Assembly (NCBI RefSeq): GCF_011046895.1
Contig: NZ_CP049249.1
Location: 124,001 to 188,000 of the forward strand
Direction of reading: 5' to 3'
DNA length: 64,000 bases
Source of the DNA: Rhizobium rhizoryzae
GTDB lineage: Bacteria; Pseudomonadota; Alphaproteobacteria; Rhizobiales; Rhizobiaceae
The number at the start of each line of letters is the position of its first letter. Position 1 is the stretch's first letter. A model generated the notes under the pieces. The model was not told the origin of the DNA, did no database searches, and was given only the letters and a program-made list of their open reading frames with translations. This document shows, one piece after another, positions 16,433 to 27,472 of this stretch. A program made the translations under genes and the position numbers.

Positions 16433-18178
16433 TCAGGCTCCTTTCACCAGCGCAGCATGGGGTCCGGCGGCTGTGCCTTTCTGAAAGCCATAGGCATTCA
16501 TCTTTGCAAAATACGGCATGCTGGGATGGGCTTCGAAGCGGACACGGCAATCCAGAACCGCTGGAAGACCGCAGGCGATCGCACGCTGCAGCGCCGGTTC
16601 TATTTCTTCCACCGAGCTGACAACCTCGCCATGGCAGCCAAAACCACGAGCGATCTCGGCATAATCCGTTCCATCCAGGTCGGTCCCGAAGGAAAAGTCG
16701 AAGCTCCTTCGCTGACCCATCTTGATGACACCCCAGGACGCATTGTTATGGATGATGTTGATGATCGGCAAGCCGGCACGACGGGCGGTATCGAGCTCCG
16801 AGAGCGTGAAACCGAAGGCACCGTCGCCGCAGATGTTGAAGACGGGTCGATCGGGATGCAGCAATTTGAGCGCAACCGCATAAGGCGTCCCAAATCCCAG
16901 CTGGCACATGCCCGGTTCGTGGAACCGCGTTCTTTCAGCAAGCGCTGGCGTCAGATCATTGCTCCAGAAGGATGTATGTCCACCATCATAGACGATCAGC
17001 GCATCATCTGGCAGCAGGCTGCCAAGGGCGAAACCAAGCCGCGCTGGATGCATAACCGCGCCATCATCCGTCTTCAAATGTTCAAGCTTCTGCCTGTAGC
17101 CGCCATAGACGGAGCGCATCCGGTGAAGCCAGTCCGAACAATCTGCGAGGTTGCGCGCGCGCAAGGCCGCCGTTAGGTCATCGAGTGCGCTTGCGGCATC
17201 GGCCCAAATGCCGACTGCGTGTGGCGTATTTGCGCCGAGGCTCATCGGGTCGATGTTAATGTTGATGAGATGCGCGTCGCCCTTGGTCAGGGCGCCCCCT
17301 TCGTTCCAAAGCCAGGATGAGAAACGGCACCCGACAGCAAGAACAACATCCGCCTCCCGGAATGCGGCGGGAATAGCATCGCCGCCGATGATTCCGCCAT
17401 GGCCGATGAAGTAGGGCGAGGTCGATGGAACGGTGCCGATCCCCATCTGCGTTGCAAGAGCAGGGGCCTTCATCAGTTCCATAAGATTCCGGAAGCGCTC
17501 GCCCGCCCCTGCCGATACGACACCGCCGCCAGCCACGAGCAGTGGTCGCCTTGCATTTGCCAGAAGCTCCGCTGCCTGACTGATCTGGGTCGCCGATGGG
17601 CGAGGTCCCTCAATAGCTCGGTACTGCTGTGGTGGGACTGCGAGCGCATCTTCGTCAAAATCGAAACGGCCGCTGAGAATTTCCTGCGGTATATCCAGGT
17701 GAACGGGTCCCCTTCGACCTGTCAACGCATGGCGAAACGCGTCTCGCACCAGATCCGGCAGCCGGCGCCCATCATGCACCACCGCGCTCCATTTGGTCAG
17801 CGGCTTCAAAAGCGCGTGCGTATCCAGATCCATGAACATGCCACGGTTCGGATAGGACGCGGCCAGATGATTGTTGGACGTGATCAGTAGAAGGGGAAGA
17901 TTATTGTTGAATGCCGTGCCAAGCCCGCCGACCAGATTGGCCGAACCCGGTCCCATCTCGCCAAGTGCGACACAGATTCTCCCGCTGGCCGCCGCAATGG
18001 CCGCCCCCATCAGAGGCCCCGAGGCTTCGTGACGCACGCCGAGATATCGGATGGATGGCTCGCGCGAGATGGCATGCAGCAGGGGGTTCAGCTTTCCTCC
18101 CGCAATACCGAAGACGAACGGAACGGATTCCGGAACAAGCAAACGGGTCAGCGCTTCCGCGCCGGTCATCTGGGTCAT
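16433..18178 (-). CDS. Thiamine diphosphate-dependent enzyme (acetolactate synthase / benzoylformate decarboxylase family)
   Basis: A 581-residue three-domain ThDP enzyme: Pyr domain with the catalytic Glu in RHEASGPLMGAA (near residue 50), a central Rossmann-like domain, and a PP domain with the cofactor motif GDGAFGFTLSEL...NN. The family decarboxylates 2-oxo acids or condenses their aldehydes. It is not the anabolic IlvB: no small subunit is nearby. Position inside an ABC transporter operon, between permease/ATPase and the binding protein, suggests it acts on an imported 2-oxo or aromatic 2-oxo acid, or cleaves a related compound. Substrate unknown. Confidence 0.88.
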   Translation of the reverse strand: MTQMTGAEALTRLLVPESVPFVFGIAGGKLNPLLHAISREPSIRYLGVRHEASGPLMGAAIAAASGRICVALGEMGPGSANLVGGLGTAFNNNLPLLLITSNNHLAASYPNRGMFMDLDTHALLKPLTKWSAVVHDGRRLPDLVRDAFRHALTGRRGPVHLDIPQEILSGRFDFDEDALAVPPQQYRAIEGPRPSATQISQAAELLANARRPLLVAGGGVVSAGAGERFRNLMELMKAPALATQMGIGTVPSTSPYFIGHGGIIGGDAIPAAFREADVVLAVGCRFSSWLWNEGGALTKGDAHLININIDPMSLGANTPHAVGIWADAASALDDLTAALRARNLADCSDWLHRMRSVYGGYRQKLEHLKTDDGAVMHPARLGFALGSLLPDDALIVYDGGHTSFWSNDLTPALAERTRFHEPGMCQLGFGTPYAVALKLLHPDRPVFNICGDGAFGFTLSELDTARRAGLPIINIIHNNASWGVIKMGQRRSFDFSFGTDLDGTDYAEIARGFGCHGEVVSSVEEIEPALQRAIACGLPAVLDCRVRFEAHPSMPYFAKMNAYGFQKGTAAGPHAALVKGA

Positions 18179-18204
18179 GATGTCACCTGTGAATGGGTAG
18201 AAAA

Positions 18205-18228
18205 GCGGGCGCTTGGATCAGCGCCCGC
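18205..18228 (-). terminator. Intrinsic terminator/attenuator after the binding-protein gene
   Basis: Perfect 8-bp GC stem (GCGGGCGC/GCGCCCGC) with an 8-nt loop, followed leftward by TTTTC. It lies between the substrate-binding-protein gene and the downstream ThDP, ATPase and permease genes. Partial termination here would give the excess of binding protein over membrane subunits commonly seen in ABC importers. Confidence 0.65.
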
Positions 18229-18236
18229 GCCAAGCC

Positions 18237-19163
18237 TCATGGGGCAATCAAACCGGCAGTGTCGATCTTGCTCTTCAGCATGCCGCCTTCGCGCATTGCC
18301 TTGTCGAGGTAGTCGATGGCTGCGACGGTCGGCACCGGCTTGCATTCCGGAAGTTCGATCTTGCTTAGAACTTCGAGCGGCAGGCGGGTATACTTGGAGA
18401 CGATCTCCCGCGTCTTGTCCTGATTCTTGCCAATGAAGTCAGCAGCCTGTCCGAAGGATGTGCGGAAGGCAGCGATTGTGGCCGCGTTTGCCTTTGCCCA
18501 CTCCCGGGTCGTTACGAAGGTCGTGTAGGGAATATCTGCCGGAAGATCCGACATGAAGTGGAAGGCAATCTTGCCATTTGACTGGGCGACGGCGCGTCCG
18601 AGGGAAGGTTGTCCCGCAATGATGGCGTCGATGGTTCCACCCTTCAGGACGTCAGCAGTATTCGGAATAGGGACTTCTATGAAGGTAATGCCTTTGTCCG
18701 AAACCTTCTTCTGCTTCAGCCACTGGCGAAACAGAATATCGAGCGTTCCACCGATGCTTGGAGTGCCGATCTTCTTGCCAAGCAGATCTTCCGGTTTGTC
18801 GATGGCAACACCTTCGCGAACGGCGAGGCCGACGTTCTTGGCCGTGCGAGGCGAGGTCACGCCGCAATTGGCGACGACCACAAGGTCAATTCCGCTTTCT
18901 ACCGCCTGCAGCATCACAGTCGGCGAGACGGCAACGATCTGATGCGAGCCCGCTACGAGTGCAGCGACGAGCGTCTGGTTTGATCCCGTCGGCAGGAACT
19001 CGACTTGAAGGCCGTTCTTCTCGAAGAGACCTTCATCCTTGGCCACGAAGGCGGCCTCGACTTCGGCAATCGGCGGTGTGCCAATTGCAATCTTCGTCTG
19101 GGCAAAAGCCGGAACCGCTGCGACGGCCAGTGCACCCGCGATCATGAATGCGCGCTTGAACAT
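18237..19163 (-). CDS. ABC transporter substrate-binding protein, SsuA/TauA/NMT1-like
   Basis: A 308-residue periplasmic receptor with a Sec signal (FKRAFMIAGALAVAAVPAFAQ; cleavage near residue 22). The NMT1/SsuA fold is indicated by GLFEKNGLQVEFLPTGS, QIVAVSPTVMLQAVESG and GKKIGTPSIGGTLD. ATG 19163 follows GGAGGAG; the upstream in-frame codons to 19232 fall in the promoter region. First gene of its operon, divergent from a LysR gene. It is paralogous to the receptor at 58348-59295. The ligand is likely an organic anion. Confidence 0.92.
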   Translation of the reverse strand: MFKRAFMIAGALAVAAVPAFAQTKIAIGTPPIAEVEAAFVAKDEGLFEKNGLQVEFLPTGSNQTLVAALVAGSHQIVAVSPTVMLQAVESGIDLVVVANCGVTSPRTAKNVGLAVREGVAIDKPEDLLGKKIGTPSIGGTLDILFRQWLKQKKVSDKGITFIEVPIPNTADVLKGGTIDAIIAGQPSLGRAVAQSNGKIAFHFMSDLPADIPYTTFVTTREWAKANAATIAAFRTSFGQAADFIGKNQDKTREIVSKYTRLPLEVLSKIELPECKPVPTVAAIDYLDKAMREGGMLKSKIDTAGLIAP

Positions 19164-19294
19164 TTTTTTCTCCTCCTGTGCGGGCTCCTCAACCCTTGTC
19201 GCAACTATTCCAGCCGCATTGACTTTCATCAATAGACAGAACGGCAGTTCAGATATAACTTGAAATGCATATCAGGCGACATCAAGGGATATGG

Positions 19295-20221
19295 ATGAAC
19301 CTTCGCAAATGGGAGTATTTCCTGAAGGCTGCAGAACTGGGAAATCTTTCCCGCGTCGCAGAGAAGCTGGATATCTCACAGCCAGCACTCAGCCGACAGA
19401 TTGCGGCACTTGAGCAGGAAGTGGGCGCCTCCCTGTTTCACCGAACTGGCCGTGGTTTGACGCTTACTCCGGCGGGTGAAGTCTTTCGCAGCCGCGCCGA
19501 GGGGATCCTGGAAGAGATTGCTCGGGTTCCTGAAGAGGTTGTGCATGCGGCCAACACGCCATCCGGGCGGCTGGCTTTTGGCGCGCCTCCCTTCATGGGC
19601 CGCATGCTGACTGGCAAGCTGGTGGCGGATTTTCTTGAGAACTATCCCCATGTGCGTCTTCGGGTACGCGGCGCGCATTCGCTTCAACTGCGTGAAGCCA
19701 TCTTCTTTCGAGATATCGATGTCGGCATCCTTGCCGCTCCTTTGACTGAACCCGATCTCCTCATCGAACCGCTGCTGGAAGAGCAACTTTACCTCGTTGG
19801 ACCCGTCGGCTGTGGCTTGCGTTCAGATCGGCCGATCAGCCTTGATGGCGTCGCCGATCGCAAGCTTATCCTGACACCGCGTCCGGATGGACTGCGCACC
19901 TTGATCGAGGCGGAGTTCGCCCGTATCGGCCGCAGGGTCAAGGTTGCGGTTGAGACCGAATATGCCCCCATGGATGATCTCATCCGACGCAACGTGGGTT
20001 ATGCGATCATGCCCTTCTGCGGCATGGTCGATTCTCCGCTGACACAGTTTGAATGGGCGCCGATTGATGGTCTCAAGGTGACATGGGTCATCGCTTTGCT
20101 GGGCGCATCCGAGAGGACGCTTGCGGCGCGCTGTCTTGTGGACATGATCAAAACCTTGACATTTGCCAATCTACAGTCCGGGCGTTGGAAGGGTGACTAT
20201 CTGGGTCATCAACCCGCTTGA
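19295..20221 (+). CDS. LysR family transcriptional regulator
   Basis: A 308-residue LTTR: winged helix-turn-helix at about residues 1-60 (NLSRVAEKLDISQPALSRQIAALEQEVG) and a LysR_substrate effector domain. ATG 19295 follows AAGGG and places the HTH at the standard distance; an upstream ATG at 19265 is less likely. It is divergent from the ABC/ThDP operon (131 bp apart) and by LTTR custom should control it with a pathway intermediate as coinducer. Confidence 0.92.
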   Translation: MNLRKWEYFLKAAELGNLSRVAEKLDISQPALSRQIAALEQEVGASLFHRTGRGLTLTPAGEVFRSRAEGILEEIARVPEEVVHAANTPSGRLAFGAPPFMGRMLTGKLVADFLENYPHVRLRVRGAHSLQLREAIFFRDIDVGILAAPLTEPDLLIEPLLEEQLYLVGPVGCGLRSDRPISLDGVADRKLILTPRPDGLRTLIEAEFARIGRRVKVAVETEYAPMDDLIRRNVGYAIMPFCGMVDSPLTQFEWAPIDGLKVTWVIALLGASERTLAARCLVDMIKTLTFANLQSGRWKGDYLGHQPA

Positions 20222-20435
20222 AACCCGGCGAGCGCTTCGATCTCGTCAGCTGATTTTCCAAGCATCTGTTATTCCAGAGAAATTTTCTCACTCAGTCCAA
20301 GGGGCGCCTGAGGCGATGCGCCAGTCGGTGCTCAAAACACGTCGTCGCGGTAGCCGAGGACCTGTTTGCGACCATATATCATATATAAAGATTATTATTT
20401 TTTACTATGAAAGAGATTAAACGATTCCTCAATAA

Positions 20436-22727
<2,292 letters not shown>

Positions 22728-22760
22728 GACCCTCTGAGATATGAAGTTCTTGCATCGTTT

Positions 22761-22791
22761 TATGCCGGAGCCACTTGTGGTCTCCGGCATA
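22761..22791 (+). terminator. Hairpin after the chemoreceptor gene
   Basis: Perfect 10-bp stem TATGCCGGAG/CTCCGGCATA with an 11-nt loop, 34 bp after the MCP stop and followed by GATTTCGTCC. It lacks a strong T-run, so it may be a weak terminator for the MCP transcript, and possibly a stop for the convergent cyclase operon. The remaining bases to 22936 show no gene. Confidence 0.5.
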
Positions 22792-22936
22792 GATTTCGTC
22801 CAATGCGGCCCCGGATCATGTCCTGCCAGATGAAACTCGAAAGCACTTCAGTAGTCGATGGAAACTTTCAAAGCTCCCTTCACTCGATGTGTTGAAACTC
22901 GAAAAATGGAAACCTGTTTGCGCTTTCGATCGCGGT

Positions 22937-23704
22937 CTACGACAGGATTGCGACAGCACGGCACCAACCAGCAGATCCGCCCTTGATCTTGACGGGGAGA
23001 CAGGAGACCGTAAAGCCGGATGGCGGCAATTCCTCCAGCCGTGTCAGCTTTTCCATGTGCATGAAAATGCCTTCCCGCGCCGCTTTGTGGCCTTCCCATA
23101 TCAGTCCGGCATCCCCGGTTTCAGCGAAGCGCTTCGCGGTTACGGGGAAGGGCGCATCCCACGACCATGCATCCGTTCCCGCAATGTGAATGCCCTTGTC
23201 CATCAGCCAGTGCGTCGCAGCCCGTCCGATGCCGCATCCACGACCCAGAAAATCCGGACGTCCATAGGCTGCGCCCGCCGCTGTGTTGATCAGAACGATA
23301 TCGAAGGGCTGCAGGTCATGGCCGCTTGCCTTGACGGCAGCCTCGATATCCTGTGCGGTCGCCACATAGCCATCGGGCAGATCACGCAGATCAAGCTTGA
23401 CGCCGGGGCGAATACACCAGTCGAGTGGTACTTCATCGATGGTCCAGGCTTTCTCGCCGTTGTTCATGGTCGATGCGAAATGCCAGGGTGCGTCGAGATG
23501 CGTCCCTGCATGAGCGGTCAGATTGAGTTGCTCGACCGCCCAACCCTCGCCACCGGGTACATCGGCAATATTGAGGCCTGGAAAGAAGCGAAGAACTTCG
23601 GCGCTGCCTTGTGCGTGACCGGTATAGTCGATCCGGGGGCCGAGGCCCGGCGGATCCGCCGGAACATCATTTTCAATGGCTACAGACAGGTCAAGTATCT
23701 TCAT
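22937..23704 (-). CDS. Cyclase family protein (PF04199, kynurenine formamidase-like)
   Basis: Metal-dependent hydrolase of 255 residues. The family motif HxGTHxDxPxH is present as HAGTHLDAPWH, about residue 66 onward. The family hydrolyses N-formylkynurenine, isatin or cyclic amides/lactones. It is the last gene of the operon that starts at 31192, 3 bp from the SDR gene. A clear paralog is at 57507-58286 (shared DPPGLGP, DGYVAT/DGHVVT, SWDAP and AGWCR). The job is probably to open a cyclic intermediate, inferred from family and context. Confidence 0.88.
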   Translation of the reverse strand: MKILDLSVAIENDVPADPPGLGPRIDYTGHAQGSAEVLRFFPGLNIADVPGGEGWAVEQLNLTAHAGTHLDAPWHFASTMNNGEKAWTIDEVPLDWCIRPGVKLDLRDLPDGYVATAQDIEAAVKASGHDLQPFDIVLINTAAGAAYGRPDFLGRGCGIGRAATHWLMDKGIHIAGTDAWSWDAPFPVTAKRFAETGDAGLIWEGHKAAREGIFMHMEKLTRLEELPPSGFTVSCLPVKIKGGSAGWCRAVAILS

Positions 23705-23707
23705 TGA

Positions 23708-24625
23708 TCAAACTCCTGAAAATGCGGCCTGCGCCAGCGTGTCTACGTTGGCATCGGCGCGAAAGCCGCGTGAGAATGCCTGGCTCGCATCAAGATGAGG
23801 CATACTGCCGAAAATCCGCTGGAGAGCATCATTCCTGCCGTAGGAAACGAGTGGCCGGCGGCCAGCGACGCGCATTGCGGCCTCGACAACCTCTGCGACA
23901 GTCGCCCTGAGGGCAGGCGGCTGGATGATGCATCCCTCGGTGGCCGCCAGTCCTGCGGCGTGCAGAAGAGTACCGACTGCCGCGTCTCTCGACATCCACC
24001 AGCAGGTGCTCTCTGCTGGCACCGGGCATTCGAAAGGCTCGTTGGCCCGGATCCTGTGGAAAAGCTGGCTCATGAAGGCAGAGCCATGCCCGCTCTCCGA
24101 CTGCGGTCGGGCTACAATCCCGGGAAAACGGATGCTTATGGTGGACAGTGCGCCGCGTCTCGTCATGTCCGACAGCATGATCTCTGTCATCAGCTTGTGT
24201 GCGCCGTAGGTCAGCTGCGGATGACATGGGGTATCGGGATTGACGGTGCGGGACGCAAGATCTCCATAGACCGCGATGGAAGACGCAAACACAAATCGGG
24301 TGCCAGCGTTCCCCGCCGCCAGCCTGTCTGCCAAAGACAGGGGCGCCATCAGATTGACGCGATGGCCGAGTGCCTGATCCTGCTCGGCCCGGCTTCCGGG
24401 AATGCTTGCGAGATGAAAAACCAGATCGAAGCCGGATTGAGTGAGTTCATCCAGAAACGATGGATCTCCGAGATCTCCAGGCTTGAAATCCATGAAATCT
24501 GGACAGGTTTCGGATCGCCCGAGGTCAGTCAGCGTGATCTTGTCCGCACGATTGTTTCTCGCCGCCAGCGCGTTGACCAGTCCGCGCCCCAGAAAGCCGT
24601 CGGCGCCTGTCACGAGAATACGCAT
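23708..24625 (-). CDS. NAD-dependent epimerase/dehydratase (DenD-like SDR)
   Basis: Extended SDR of 305 residues. It has the Rossmann motif TGADGFLG near residues 6-13, FHLASIPGSRAEQD, the serine region FASSIAVYGD, and the active-site YGAHK (YxxxK). The overall pattern resembles D-erythronate dehydrogenase (DenD) proteins. Start ATG overlaps the FAH stop (TGATG), so both are coupled. In this operon it may oxidise a hydroxy acid left after ring opening, but a nucleotide-sugar role cannot be excluded from sequence alone. Confidence 0.82.
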   Translation of the reverse strand: MRILVTGADGFLGRGLVNALAARNNRADKITLTDLGRSETCPDFMDFKPGDLGDPSFLDELTQSGFDLVFHLASIPGSRAEQDQALGHRVNLMAPLSLADRLAAGNAGTRFVFASSIAVYGDLASRTVNPDTPCHPQLTYGAHKLMTEIMLSDMTRRGALSTISIRFPGIVARPQSESGHGSAFMSQLFHRIRANEPFECPVPAESTCWWMSRDAAVGTLLHAAGLAATEGCIIQPPALRATVAEVVEAAMRVAGRRPLVSYGRNDALQRIFGSMPHLDASQAFSRGFRADANVDTLAQAAFSGV

Positions 24626-25602
24626 CAGCCTTTTGCCACGGTCTGGTCAATTATGCCGAAGGGTGCCGAGCCATCCGGCATGCGAGCTTCCATGCGTATC
24701 CGGTCACCCCAGGTCAGGAAGGGCGTTCGTGACGCACCTTCATCAAGGAGCTCTATCACCCTGATTTCCGAAATACAGGAGGAACCCGCTTCGCGATCCG
24801 CGTTCGAAACCGTGCCGGAACCCAGAATGGTACCGGCAGACAGCCGCCGTGTGCGTGCGCAGTGCGCAATCAGTTGGCCGAATGAAAAGTGCATCTCGCT
24901 TCCGATTGCTCGTCCGACGTTCCGCTCGTTTATTTCGACATCCAGTCTGAGGTGAATTCGTCCATCGGACCAATAGTCCCCCAGTTCGTCCGGCGTGATC
25001 GCCACTGGCGCGAAGGCTGTGGATGGTTTTGCCTGAAGGAAGCCAAAGCCAGCACGCATTTCCCGCGGACCAAGCGCTCTGAGCGACCAGTCGTTGATCT
25101 GTACAAGGAGCCGCACGTGTTGAAGCGCCGCATCTGCCTGTGTTCCCATGGGTACATCCGACAGAATGACGCCGAACTCCCCTTCCATGTCGATGCCCAG
25201 CCCGTCATCCGGGAAATGCATGGGTCCGAGCGGACCGCGCAGATCGTCGCTGGCGCCTTGGTAGATCAGGGGAATTTTTTCAAAATCGGGATTGTGAGGA
25301 TTGTCGAAGGCCTTGTCCATCAACCGCCCATGGTTCAGGAAGGCTGACGCATCGAGCCATTGCGGCGCACGCGGCAAGGGTGCAAGGCAACGCCCGGCGT
25401 CGAATGGCGTTGCGAACGGTTCCTGTCCCGCGTTCAGGCGATCGGACAAAGCCTGTAGCGCTGGGTGCACAGCATCCCACGTTTCAATCGCATCAATCAT
25501 GGTACCGGCGATGGCCGTCGCCGGAACGGCCCGATTGAGATCACGCGAAACGACCCAAAGTTGACCGTCGCGTGTTCCGTCATGGTATGTCGCAAGCTTC
25601 AT
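24625..25602 (-). CDS. Fumarylacetoacetate hydrolase family protein (long form, first paralog)
   Basis: A 325-residue FAH-family enzyme with an extra N-terminal domain, as in true fumarylacetoacetases. Metal ligands: EGEFGVIL (E-x-E) and an Asp in VQINDWSLRALGP; the GSGTVSNAD turn follows. It is strongly paralogous to 56507-57484, same length, with shared LAPLPRA, QINDWSLRA and GSGTVSNA. Such enzymes hydrolyse fumarylacetoacetate-, fumarylpyruvate- or maleylpyruvate-like ring-fission products. Operon neighbours: cupin upstream, SDR downstream. Confidence 0.9.
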   Translation of the reverse strand: MKLATYHDGTRDGQLWVVSRDLNRAVPATAIAGTMIDAIETWDAVHPALQALSDRLNAGQEPFATPFDAGRCLAPLPRAPQWLDASAFLNHGRLMDKAFDNPHNPDFEKIPLIYQGASDDLRGPLGPMHFPDDGLGIDMEGEFGVILSDVPMGTQADAALQHVRLLVQINDWSLRALGPREMRAGFGFLQAKPSTAFAPVAITPDELGDYWSDGRIHLRLDVEINERNVGRAIGSEMHFSFGQLIAHCARTRRLSAGTILGSGTVSNADREAGSSCISEIRVIELLDEGASRTPFLTWGDRIRMEARMPDGSAPFGIIDQTVAKG

Positions 25603-25665
25603 GTCGAACGAGATCCTGCTGTAGCGGCTGAAGGTTTGAAGGATTTCAAGTCGGGCATACCGGCT

Positions 25666-26247
25666 TCATCGAATTGCCAGTTTCGCGGCCAGCTCCGGGT
25701 CGTATGAACCAGCGACAAGGACGAAGAGCATGCGGCAAGGCTTGCCCGAACGGTTGGCCCAGGCATGATTGGTGCCTCGCTGGACAACGACTGAACCCGG
25801 CTTCAGCAGCACTTCACCCTCATCGAGAACAAGGGTCATTTCACCCTCGATAACGATGCCGTAGTCGATCGATTCCGTCCGGTGCATCAGGGGATGCGGT
25901 GAATCGCCCTTGACGGTGGACGCTGCCTTGTCGCCAATCTGGTCGAAAGCGTCTTCCATCCGGGAGGCCCCGTTTCTCAGAAACTCTTCCGTATCCGGAG
26001 GAATATCGACAAAGCGAATCCGGGTTCCACCAGGCGGTGGTGGCAGTGACAGCGGTCCAAGGCTTGGATCCGGACCATTGTCGACCGGGGCAGGCGCCCC
26101 TGACGTGGCCCAGACTTCATGAAACAGCGTGCCGGGGATGGCTGCAATCTCGACTACGGTCGGCAGGGAGCCCTGTTCCCAGATGACCGAGCGGCCGTCC
26201 GGTGCATGTCCGGTGACGATCCTGGTGATCGAAGGGAATGCACTCAT
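25666..26247 (-). CDS. Cupin-domain protein
   Basis: A 193-residue single-cupin protein. The barrel is in the C-terminal half: HRTESIDYGIVIEGEMTLVLDEGE, then NHAWANRSGKPCRM, a form common in uncharacterised cupins of aromatic-degradation operons. The first cupin motif keeps one His and a Glu; the second keeps one His. Start ATG overlaps the MFS stop (ATGA). It could be an isomerase, dioxygenase or ligand-binding protein; function unknown. Confidence 0.8.
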   Translation of the reverse strand: MSAFPSITRIVTGHAPDGRSVIWEQGSLPTVVEIAAIPGTLFHEVWATSGAPAPVDNGPDPSLGPLSLPPPPGGTRIRFVDIPPDTEEFLRNGASRMEDAFDQIGDKAASTVKGDSPHPLMHRTESIDYGIVIEGEMTLVLDEGEVLLKPGSVVVQRGTNHAWANRSGKPCRMLFVLVAGSYDPELAAKLAIR

Positions 26248-27389
26248 GCCGTCTTTACCTTCAATGCTGCGCCTGCTGACCGGGCAAGCGTGAAGCAGGT
26301 GATGGAACTTGCCGCCACGAGCACCGCAGCAACACCCAGGGCACCGAAGCCAAGGTTTTCACCCAGAACACCTCCGACGATCGGACCGAGTGCGGCACCA
26401 ATCATCAGCATCGCAGGCGTTGCCGCCGCCGCGCGTCCCGTCGGGTCCAACTGAGACAGAAGGCCGAAGACGAAGGTATGCGTGAAAATCTGCACGGCAA
26501 CGAAAACGGCTGCGGCTGGTGCCCAGATCTGGAATGCTGTCGCCGAGGTGACGAGGATAGCCAGTACAGCCTGTACCGCGGGACCGATCTGCGTCACCAA
26601 CGGTGCCGACACACGGTTCTGCAGGAATGTCGCCAGCGGTGCGGGGAACAGGAAGTTCACGAACCCAAGCGCAATCAGTACGCCAAGGACATGTGCCGCC
26701 TCAAAGCCACGAGATTTGCCGATGACTTCCACGAAGGAAAACACCATGGCCTGATTGAACGTCATGATACTGATACCGAGGATCGTCAGCCAGATGACGC
26801 GATTGAACGGCTTCTTCTCGTGCTCGGTAATGCTCGTGGGGTTCCGGAAGAACAGCGCCGCTACCACTGCCGCGACCGCCATGATGCCACTGAAGACCTG
26901 AAACAGCACCGGTCCGCCGCGTAGGATGAGCAGTTGCGGCACTGCTGCGAGAAGGATGATTGCAAACAGGCCAAGTGCCATGCCGGCAATGGCAAACAAG
27001 CGGTGAGGATTAACACTCTGTCCCATGACGCCGTGCACCATGGACAGTGCGGTCCCAACGGAAACGCCTGCTGCAAGGTGCGCAATTGCCAGCGTGGAGA
27101 ATGAGGTTTGGGTGGACGCATAGAGGAAGATGGCTGCCGTTACAGCAAATCCGCCCACCGTCAACACCTTCTGGTTCAGACCGTTGAAGCGCGCTGCCGT
27201 GAACATGCTGGCAGCAACGGCACCCAGCAGGAAGAGTGTCGCGAGGGTACCTGACTGCTGCGGGCTGAAACCGAAGCGCTCGACAAGCGCTCCGACCCAA
27301 ACCGGCAGCGCAACGAGATCAAGCATCCCTGCGCAGTGGCCAATGACGAGTGCCGTGGCTCCAGCAACGCCGAATTTTTGTCCTGACAT
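26244..27389 (-). CDS. MFS transporter
   Basis: A 381-residue major facilitator permease with about 12 hydrophobic segments, probably a proton-coupled importer or exporter of the operon's substrate. ATG 27389 is preferred because GGAGGAG stands five bases upstream, versus a start at 27407. It overlaps the downstream cupin gene by 4 bp and follows the FAD monooxygenase gene by 83 bp. Substrate is not readable; context suggests an aromatic acid. Confidence 0.85.
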   Translation of the reverse strand: MSGQKFGVAGATALVIGHCAGMLDLVALPVWVGALVERFGFSPQQSGTLATLFLLGAVAASMFTAARFNGLNQKVLTVGGFAVTAAIFLYASTQTSFSTLAIAHLAAGVSVGTALSMVHGVMGQSVNPHRLFAIAGMALGLFAIILLAAVPQLLILRGGPVLFQVFSGIMAVAAVVAALFFRNPTSITEHEKKPFNRVIWLTILGISIMTFNQAMVFSFVEVIGKSRGFEAAHVLGVLIALGFVNFLFPAPLATFLQNRVSAPLVTQIGPAVQAVLAILVTSATAFQIWAPAAAVFVAVQIFTHTFVFGLLSQLDPTGRAAAATPAMLMIGAALGPIVGGVLGENLGFGALGVAAVLVAASSITCFTLARSAGAALKVKTA

Positions 27390-27472
27390 TATGACTCCTC
27401 CAGTCAATGATGATCCGCCGGGGGGCTTGGGCGCGCGGTCTCCTCAGCCGCGGCACCGGCGTAAAATTTGTC

